DNA of 20,873 bases from an uncultured Collinsella sp. (GTDB taxonomy: Bacteria; Actinomycetota; Coriobacteriia; Coriobacteriales; Coriobacteriaceae). Position 1 is the first letter of the stretch; every line of letters starts with the position of its first letter. The notes beneath the pieces are model-generated. The model had not been told where the DNA came from. It worked only from the letters and a program-made list of their open reading frames with translations, and did not search any database. The translations under genes were made by a program, and so were the position numbers. The DNA is taken from contig CABVDH010000028.1 of assembly GCA_902497065.1 (NCBI GenBank), forward strand, positions 1 through 20,873, in the 5' to 3' direction. Positions 16,171-20,873 of the stretch are shown here, in pieces.

Positions 16171-16905
16171 ATGCAGTACTCACAGGAAGTGGAGAACATG
16201 TGCCCCGTTGCCAAGGGTGCATACCACGGCCCCGCACCCATCCCCGAGGAGGGCAAGTGGGTCCAGGCTAAGGAGATTTCCGACATCTCCGGTCTTACGC
16301 ACGGTGTGGGTTGGTGCGCACCTCAGCAGGGCGCCTGCAAGCTCACGCTGAACGTCAAGGACGGCATCATCGAGGAGGCCCTCGTTGAGACCATCGGCTG
16401 CTCGGGCATGACCCACTCTGCCGCCATGGCTTCCGAGATCCTTCCCGGTAAGACCATCCTCGAGGCCCTCAACACCGACCTCGTCTGCGACGCCATCAAC
16501 GTTGCTATGCGCGAGATCTTCCTGCAGATCGTTTACGGCCGCAGCCAGACCGCGTTCTCCGAGGGCGGCCTGCCCGTGGGCGCCTCCCTCGACGACCTCG
16601 GCAAGGGCCTTCGCTCTCAGGTCGGCACCATGTTCGGCACCAAGGCCAAGGGCGCTCGTTACCTCGAGCTCGCTCAGGGCTACGTCACCCGCATGGCTCT
16701 CAACGACAAGAACGAGATCATCGCATTCGAGTTCCTGAACCTCGGCAAGTTCACCGACGCCGTCAAGGCCGGCAAGACCCCCGAGGAGGCCATCGCTGGC
16801 GCTATGGGCCACTATGGTCAGTGGGAGAACGCTGCCAAGTACATCGACCCGCGCACCGACGAGGAGACTCACTCCGTCGCCAGCGTGTTCCCGGTTCACG
16901 AGTAG
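16171..16905 (+). CDS. NifU/IscU-like iron-sulfur scaffold-type protein (partner of GGGtGRT)
   Basis: This 244-residue protein carries an IscU/NifU-N-type fold. Its middle (ACKLTLNVKDGIIEEA, then IGCSGMTHSAAMASEILPGKT) aligns clearly with SufU in the same window (DELTLQLRVENGVIEEA, HGCAISQASADIMADLITGET). Cysteines are 11, 49, 56, 77 and 106. Cys77 matches SufU Cys62, but the CxD motif of SufU is not kept, so its metal site must differ. The C-terminal 100 residues (QGYVTRMALNDKNEIIAFEFLNLGKF and onward) have no SufU match. Proteins of this type occur beside GGGtGRT genes in anaerobes; cluster carrying or assembly is inferred, not shown. ATG 16171 has AGAGGAGAGG directly before it. Every lysine codon is AAG, which suggests strong expression. 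Confidence 0.85.
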   Translation: MQYSQEVENMCPVAKGAYHGPAPIPEEGKWVQAKEISDISGLTHGVGWCAPQQGACKLTLNVKDGIIEEALVETIGCSGMTHSAAMASEILPGKTILEALNTDLVCDAINVAMREIFLQIVYGRSQTAFSEGGLPVGASLDDLGKGLRSQVGTMFGTKAKGARYLELAQGYVTRMALNDKNEIIAFEFLNLGKFTDAVKAGKTPEEAIAGAMGHYGQWENAAKYIDPRTDEETHSVASVFPVHE

Positions 16906-16923
16906 AAAGGGAGGGAAATAACT

Positions 16924-17928
16924 ATGACTGTTACGTTCGAAGGTTACGAGCGCCGCGCTGACAAGATCAACAAGTGCCTCGCCGACAACGGCATCGCCTC
17001 CCTCGAGGAAGCTCTGCAGATCTGCACCGACAAGGGCTTCAACCCGCGTGAGATCGTCAACAACACCCAGTCCATCGCCTTCCAGAACGCCGAGTGGGCC
17101 TACACCCTCGGTTGCGCTCTCGCTGTCAAGCGTGGCGCCAAGTCCGCTTCTGAGGCTGCCGCCATCATCGGCGAGGGCATTCAGGCCTTCACCGTCCCCG
17201 GCTCCGTCGCCGAGGACCGCAAGGTCGGTCTGGGCCACGGCAACCTGGGCGCTATGCTGCTCTCCGATGACACCGAGTGCTTCGCCTTCCTGGCCGGTCA
17301 CGAGTCCTTCGCTGCCGCTGAGGGTGCTATCGGCCTGGCTCTGAACGCCAACAAGGCTCGCAAGAAGCCGCTGCGCGTCATCCTCAACGGTCTGGGCAAG
17401 GACGCTGCTCAGATCATCGCCCGCATCAACGGCTTCACCTACGTGAAGACCCAGTTCGACTACTTCACGGGCGAGCTCAAGGTCGTCGAGACCATCCCCT
17501 ACTCCGATGGTCCCCGCGCCGCCGTCAACTGCTACGGCGCCGACGACGTCCGCGAGGGCGTTGCCATCATGTGGCACGAGAACGTCGACATCTCGATTAC
17601 CGGTAACTCCACCAACCCCACGCGCTTCCAGCACCCCGTCGCTGGCACCTACAAGAAGGAGCGCCTCGAGGCTGGCAAGAAGTACTTCTCCGTCGCTTCT
17701 GGTGGCGGCACTGGCCGTACCCTGCACCCGGACAACATGGGCGCCGGCCCTGCCTCTTACGGCATGACCGACACCATGGGCCGCATGCACTCCGACGCCC
17801 AGTTCGCCGGTTCTTCCTCCGTGCCTGCGCACGTCGACATGATGGGTCTCATCGGCATGGGCAACAACCCCATGGTCGGTGCCACCGTCGCCTGCGCTGT
17901 CGCCGTCGAGGAGGCCCTCAAGGCCTAA
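16924..17928 (+). CDS. GGGtGRT family protein
   Basis: This 334-residue protein contains the family's name motif GGGTGRT (residues 260-266), followed by LHPDNMGAGP. It has no signal peptide or membrane segment and is likely cytoplasmic. The middle has Gly-rich loops (GLGHGNLGAMLL, ILNGLGKDAAQI) that could bind a nucleotide or cofactor. Cysteines at 18, 34, 64, 109, 193 and 314 are scattered, not in a ferredoxin pattern. The biochemical function is unknown to me. It starts 18 bp after the NifU-like gene, behind a strong ribosome site (AAAGGGAGGGAAA), and a terminator follows, so the two form one operon. All lysines are AAG and preferred codons dominate, pointing to an abundant protein. A role in Fe-S handling is inferred from the partner. 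Confidence 0.88.
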   Translation: MTVTFEGYERRADKINKCLADNGIASLEEALQICTDKGFNPREIVNNTQSIAFQNAEWAYTLGCALAVKRGAKSASEAAAIIGEGIQAFTVPGSVAEDRKVGLGHGNLGAMLLSDDTECFAFLAGHESFAAAEGAIGLALNANKARKKPLRVILNGLGKDAAQIIARINGFTYVKTQFDYFTGELKVVETIPYSDGPRAAVNCYGADDVREGVAIMWHENVDISITGNSTNPTRFQHPVAGTYKKERLEAGKKYFSVASGGGTGRTLHPDNMGAGPASYGMTDTMGRMHSDAQFAGSSSVPAHVDMMGLIGMGNNPMVGATVACAVAVEEALKA

Positions 17929-17963
17929 TCGCGCCCGCGCGATGCTCATATAGTTGAGCTTTG

Positions 17964-17996
17964 GAGCCGCTACCCACCCGGGTAGCGGCTCTTTTT
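17964..17996 (+). terminator. Terminator of the NifU-like/GGGtGRT operon
   Basis: A 12-bp perfect stem GAGCCGCTACCC / GGGTAGCGGCTC with a 4-nt loop is followed by five T residues, 35 bp after the stop. Confidence 0.93.
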
Positions 17997-18137
17997 GTTT
18001 GCGCTGTCGCAGGGTAGCTAATGCCGATATATCAGTTGGGGAGAAATACAAGATGTGATGAGATGGAGCGTCAGAGCGTCCATGACGCCCACCTGCCATA
18101 TTTGCCCTTTACCGATTTGCCGGGTCTTTGCGGCTCT

Positions 18138-18161
18138 ATTGTCGATCACCCGTGCGACAAT
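18138..18161. promoter_or_regulatory. Inverted repeat before the FAD oxidoreductase gene
   Basis: ATTGTCG (18138-18144) and CGACAAT (18155-18161) are perfect 7-bp arms separated by 10 bp, 23 bp before the start at 18185. The size suits a dimeric repressor site. It could also be a leader hairpin near the ribosome site. No convincing promoter hexamers were found beside it. Confidence 0.5.
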
Positions 18162-18184
18162 GCGCCGGACGAGAAAGGAATCCG

Positions 18185-19711
18185 ATGGAATCGACTGATG
18201 TACTGGTAATTGGTTCTGGCATTGCGGGCCTTTGCGCCGCCATCGAAGCGGCACGCACGGGTGCAACCGTCACTGTGGCAAGCGCCGGCAAGACTATGAG
18301 TGGATCGAGCTTCTTCCCCGGAACCTGGGGCCTGGGGCTTATCGGACCCGTTAACGAAGACGACGAACAAGACCTCATCGACACCATCCTGACCGTCGGC
18401 GGCGGCGTTGCCGACCCCGAACTCGTCCAAACGTTCGTCCACGGCATTCCCCAAGCGATTGACTGGCTCGAGCAAGACCTGGGCGTTGAGCTCCAGCGTC
18501 CGCAAAGCGCCAAGAGTGCTCAACAAAAGCAATTTATCCCCTGCTTTGACCACAAGACACGCATGTGGCGCGGCCTCACCCGCAAGCCCCTTGAGGACGC
18601 TCTGACGACCTGGATCGAGTCGCTCGGCATTCGCCTGCTCCCCCGCCATGAGCTTATCGACCTTGTTGAGGACACGAACGGCAGAATAACCGGAACCGTA
18701 CTCTACGACCTTACCGAAAATCGAATCGTGCCCTTTACCGCCAAGGCCACGATCATCGCAGCCGGTGGCACAGGCGGCCTGTTCGAGCACAGCCTTACGT
18801 CGGCTGATGTGCTCAGCTCCTCGCAGGCCATCGCGCTGGCGCACGGCGCAACACTTACTAATATAGAGTTCATGCAGATAATGCCCGGCTTCATCGAGCC
18901 CAGGCGTAACTTGGTCTTCAATGAGAAAACCTGGCGCTACGTACATGTAGACCAGCCGGTAGATATTGCCGACGACAAGCTGGACGACCTGCTCGAGCAG
19001 CGCTCTGGATATGGTCCCTTCACGTCACGCTTGGCCTCCCGCGCTATCGATCTCGTCATCGATCAGGCAGGTGCCGAAGGCCTGGCACTCCACTACGACT
19101 TCCCCCGCGAGGATGTCCCAGAGTTTGTGCAGAACTTTGCCACCTGGCTGCAAGACGAGCACGGCATCGCCCCGACTGACGAGATGCGCGTTGCGATGTA
19201 TGCCCACGCCGCTAACGGCGGCATCAAGATCGATAAGACCGCGCACACGGGCGTTGAGGGCCTCTACGCTTGCGGCGAGGCGACAGGCGGCATGCACGGC
19301 GCCGACCGTATTGGCGGCTTGTCAAGCGCCAACGGCATCGTATTCGGACGCATCGCAGGCGCATCGGCAGCCCAAGCAGCACAGAATACACCTGAGGAGG
19401 CCCCGAAGGCGGATATCGCCCTCCCCCAGTACGGCATTGCCACAACAGTCGCCGAACGCCTGGCACGCAGCCTTAAGCACACGATGAGCACCTATTGCAT
19501 GATCAACCGCACCGAGACGGGCCTATCCGAGGCACTACACAAGCTTGAGGGCTTAAAGACGGAGGCAACGACCTTGAGCACACAGAAAGCCCAGGACAGC
19601 GAAGTCGCAGCCCTCGCCCGTCTACAGTCGCAGATTCGACTAGCACAGGAAATGGTCAAAGCCATGCGCAAGCGAACCGAAAGCCTCGGATCGCACTATC
19701 GAACGGACTAA
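18185..19711 (+). CDS. FAD-dependent oxidoreductase, NadB/SdhA superfamily
   Basis: This 508-residue flavoprotein has the FAD-binding start VLVIGSGIAGLCAAIEA (residues 7-23), an internal loop AAGGTGGLFEHS, and the second FAD site GLYACGEATGGMHGADRIGG near residues 358-378. The C-terminal helical domain ends with RKRTESLGSHYRTD, the tail pattern of L-aspartate oxidase and succinate dehydrogenase flavosubunits. There is no signal peptide, heme motif or FMN domain, so it should be cytoplasmic. The substrate is uncertain: L-aspartate (NadB), fumarate or a related acid are all possible. No nadA or nadC is adjacent, and the NadB-type substrate loop is not clearly kept. ATG 18185 is chosen because of AAAGGAA (18174-18180) and the flavin motif that follows at once; the open frame from 18128 has no ribosome site. 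Confidence 0.85.
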   Translation: MESTDVLVIGSGIAGLCAAIEAARTGATVTVASAGKTMSGSSFFPGTWGLGLIGPVNEDDEQDLIDTILTVGGGVADPELVQTFVHGIPQAIDWLEQDLGVELQRPQSAKSAQQKQFIPCFDHKTRMWRGLTRKPLEDALTTWIESLGIRLLPRHELIDLVEDTNGRITGTVLYDLTENRIVPFTAKATIIAAGGTGGLFEHSLTSADVLSSSQAIALAHGATLTNIEFMQIMPGFIEPRRNLVFNEKTWRYVHVDQPVDIADDKLDDLLEQRSGYGPFTSRLASRAIDLVIDQAGAEGLALHYDFPREDVPEFVQNFATWLQDEHGIAPTDEMRVAMYAHAANGGIKIDKTAHTGVEGLYACGEATGGMHGADRIGGLSSANGIVFGRIAGASAAQAAQNTPEEAPKADIALPQYGIATTVAERLARSLKHTMSTYCMINRTETGLSEALHKLEGLKTEATTLSTQKAQDSEVAALARLQSQIRLAQEMVKAMRKRTESLGSHYRTD

Positions 19712-19756
19712 ACTGGACACCCGTCTAAAGCAGAACACAACTAATCGATATCTATG

Positions 19757-19786
19757 GGCCCCGTGAGCTCGAGGTGGCACGGGGCC
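19757..19786 (+). terminator. Probable terminator after the FAD oxidoreductase
   Basis: GGCCCCGTG and CACGGGGCC form a perfect 9-bp stem with a 12-nt loop. The tail TATTCGTGT is poor in T, so termination may be weak and some transcripts could run into the DinD-like gene. Confidence 0.6.
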
Positions 19787-19829
19787 TATTCGTGTCCGCA
19801 CGGCAGCGTATCCTAATTCTGAATACAGA

Positions 19830-19844
19830 GCGGGCAAAGCCCGC
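19830..19844. repeat. Small hairpin upstream of the DinD-like gene
   Basis: GCGGGC and GCCCGC flank AAA, a perfect 6-bp stem, 28 bp before the start codon at 19873. It may be an operator or a leader hairpin. No T-run follows. Confidence 0.45.
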
Positions 19845-19872
19845 ACAGACAATAGACCAGCGAGGAGGAGAT

Positions 19873-20733
19873 ATGGACAGTAGTGATATCGAGAAGTGGC
19901 GTGTCAAACTTGATAGCTACGCCAATGTGGAAGACGGCGTTGAGTATTGGCTCGCACGCGATTTAATGGAACCCATGGGGTACACTCGATGGGAGAACTT
20001 CGCCGAAGTTGTTAAGAGGGCAAAAGTCTCGTGCGAAACAAACAAAACTCCAGTTGATTCCCATTTTCGTGATACCACGAAAATGGTAACTGCCGGTGTC
20101 GCCGCTCGCGCGGTTAAAGACTACAAACTTACGCGCTATGCATGCTATTTAATCGCACAGAACGGAGATTCAAACAAGCCAGAGATCGCGCTCGCCCAGG
20201 CATACTTTGCCGTGCAGACGCGCCGCCAAGAGCTCATAGAGCAGCGCTTTGCAGAGATTCAGCGCTTGCAGGCGCGCCACTCGCTATCCGATTCAGAGAA
20301 ACAGCTCTCGGGTATTGCGTTCAAACGCGGCGTGGACTCCAAAGGATTCGCGATCATCAAGTCGAAGGGCGATGAGGCGTTATTCGGCGGCAGAAGCACG
20401 GCGGAAATGAAGCAGCAGCTTGGTGTGCCCAAGAGCGCGGCATTGGCGGACAGGTTAGCCGATGTCCTCATCAAAGCAAAGGACCTTACGAACTCGATGA
20501 CGGCCTTCAACGCCGAGGAACACGACCTGTACGGCCTGGACCAGATCAAGCAAGAGCACGTCGAGAACAACACAAGCGTGCGTGGCAGCCTCATCGACCG
20601 CGGAATTGTCCCCGAGAACCTACCGCCTGCCGAGGATACAAAAAAGCTCGAGCGTCGCGTGAAGGCAGACGAGAAGAAACTCAAGGAGGGTACTGACGGT
20701 TTTACCGATCCCCAGGGTAAGCTCGATCTGTGA
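19873..20733 (+). CDS. dinD: DinD-like DNA damage-inducible protein
   Basis: This 286-residue protein matches the DinD family. In E. coli DinD is an SOS-induced protein that interferes with RecA filaments. The N-terminal half resembles a BRO-N-type domain (VEYWLARDLMEPMGYTRWENF, then DYKLTRYACYLIAQNGDSNKPEIALAQAYFA). The middle has the family core (GIAFKRGVDSKGFAIIKSKGDEALFGG) and the end has NTSVRGSLIDRGIVPENLPPAED, close to the usual length of about 275. ATG 19873 follows AGGAGG (19863-19868) and is chosen over the open frame from 19774, which runs through the terminator hairpin. No clear LexA box is visible upstream, so SOS control is not supported here. It lies between a flavoprotein gene and a tRNA gene, a common place for accessory genes. 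Confidence 0.88.
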   Translation: MDSSDIEKWRVKLDSYANVEDGVEYWLARDLMEPMGYTRWENFAEVVKRAKVSCETNKTPVDSHFRDTTKMVTAGVAARAVKDYKLTRYACYLIAQNGDSNKPEIALAQAYFAVQTRRQELIEQRFAEIQRLQARHSLSDSEKQLSGIAFKRGVDSKGFAIIKSKGDEALFGGRSTAEMKQQLGVPKSAALADRLADVLIKAKDLTNSMTAFNAEEHDLYGLDQIKQEHVENNTSVRGSLIDRGIVPENLPPAEDTKKLERRVKADEKKLKEGTDGFTDPQGKLDL

Positions 20734-20776
20734 AAGCGGCTGTGCCCTTTCGGTTTCGACCCCATGCGAGGTCAAC

Positions 20777-20807
20777 AAAAAAGCGACCAGCCTGAGCCAG
20801 TCGCTTT
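20777..20807 (-). terminator. Terminator of the tRNA-Lys gene
   Basis: On the minus strand AAAGCGAC pairs with GTCGCTTT and six T residues (20777-20782) follow, 14 bp past the tRNA 3' end. The plus strand has only three T residues after the stem, so it would serve dinD poorly. Confidence 0.8.
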
Positions 20808-20820
20808 AACAATCTTTGGG

Positions 20821-20873
20821 TGGGCCGTCAGGGGGTCGAACCCTGGACCTTGGGATTAAGAGTCCCCTGCTCT
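20821..20873 (-). tRNA. tRNA-Lys (anticodon CUU), 3' part, cut by the window edge
   Basis: The minus strand shows the T arm CAGGG-TTCGACC-CCCTG, then the acceptor strand ACGGCCC and discriminator A at 20821. The anticodon loop CTCTTAA (20856-20862) has CTT at 20858-20860, which reads lysine AAG. CCA is not encoded (the next bases are CCC), so it is added after transcription. The D arm and 5' acceptor strand lie beyond the window. AAG is the lysine codon that dominates the genes here. Confidence 0.93.

Noticed and set aside
16180..18099. A 639-codon open frame on the minus strand across the NifU-like and GGGtGRT genes
   Set aside because: Its translation is Val/Gly/Ala/Leu-rich without any domain, and it mirrors the strict C-ending codons of the plus-strand genes, which remove stops from the antisense frame.
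20821..20873. Possible attachment site at the tRNA-Lys 3' end
   Set aside because: I found no second copy of the tRNA 3' sequence and no integrase in the window.
1..20873. CRISPR array
   Set aside because: No evenly spaced direct repeats and no cas genes were seen. The repeats present are palindromes or inverted pairs.

Overview
This window most likely comes from a Gram-positive anaerobic gut actinobacterium of the class Coriobacteriia, probably Collinsella. That placement is an inference. It rests on the high-G+C coding sequence with lysine written almost only as AAG, a SUF operon ending in sufS-sufU under a divergent Rrf2 regulator, an MPKTG-anchored surface protein, and the NifU-like/GGGtGRT gene pair. 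No 16S gene or other marker is present to confirm it.

Layout. (1) 29-878, minus: a decayed AAA ATPase with two in-frame stops and at least one frameshift. (2) 1002-4427, plus: three genes that look like surface-glycan synthesis: a family 2 glycosyltransferase, a membrane acyltransferase 3, and a galactofuranosyl/rhamnosyl-type glycosyltransferase. (3) 4452-8254, minus: an AAA-ATPase-like/PD-(D/E)XK protein whose nuclease and Walker B positions look altered, then a secreted lysozyme-like protein with a long low-complexity stalk and an MPKTG sorting signal. (4) 8394-14357: an IscR-like Rrf2 regulator divergent from sufC-sufB-sufD-sufS-sufU. Two near-perfect 31-bp palindromes lie between them, and a strong terminator follows sufU. 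(5) 14358-16170: a stretch of hairpins and inverted palindromic elements next to a RAYT-type Y1 transposase (minus). (6) 16171-17996: a NifU/IscU-like protein and a GGGtGRT protein in a two-gene operon with a structured leader and a strong terminator. (7) 18185-20733: an FAD-dependent oxidoreductase of the NadB/SdhA superfamily and a DinD-like protein. (8) The right edge cuts a tRNA-Lys(CUU) gene on the minus strand.

The window's theme is iron-sulfur biology. The SUF operon encodes a complete minimal machine: SufS desulfurase, SufU sulfur acceptor and SufBCD scaffold. The regulator carries three cysteines suited to hold an Fe-S cluster and could report cluster supply by binding the two palindromes. 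About 1.9 kb downstream lies a second IscU-fold protein, recognisably related to SufU but lacking its CxD zinc-site motif, tightly paired with the uncharacterised GGGtGRT protein. This pair is the best candidate here for an under-described system.
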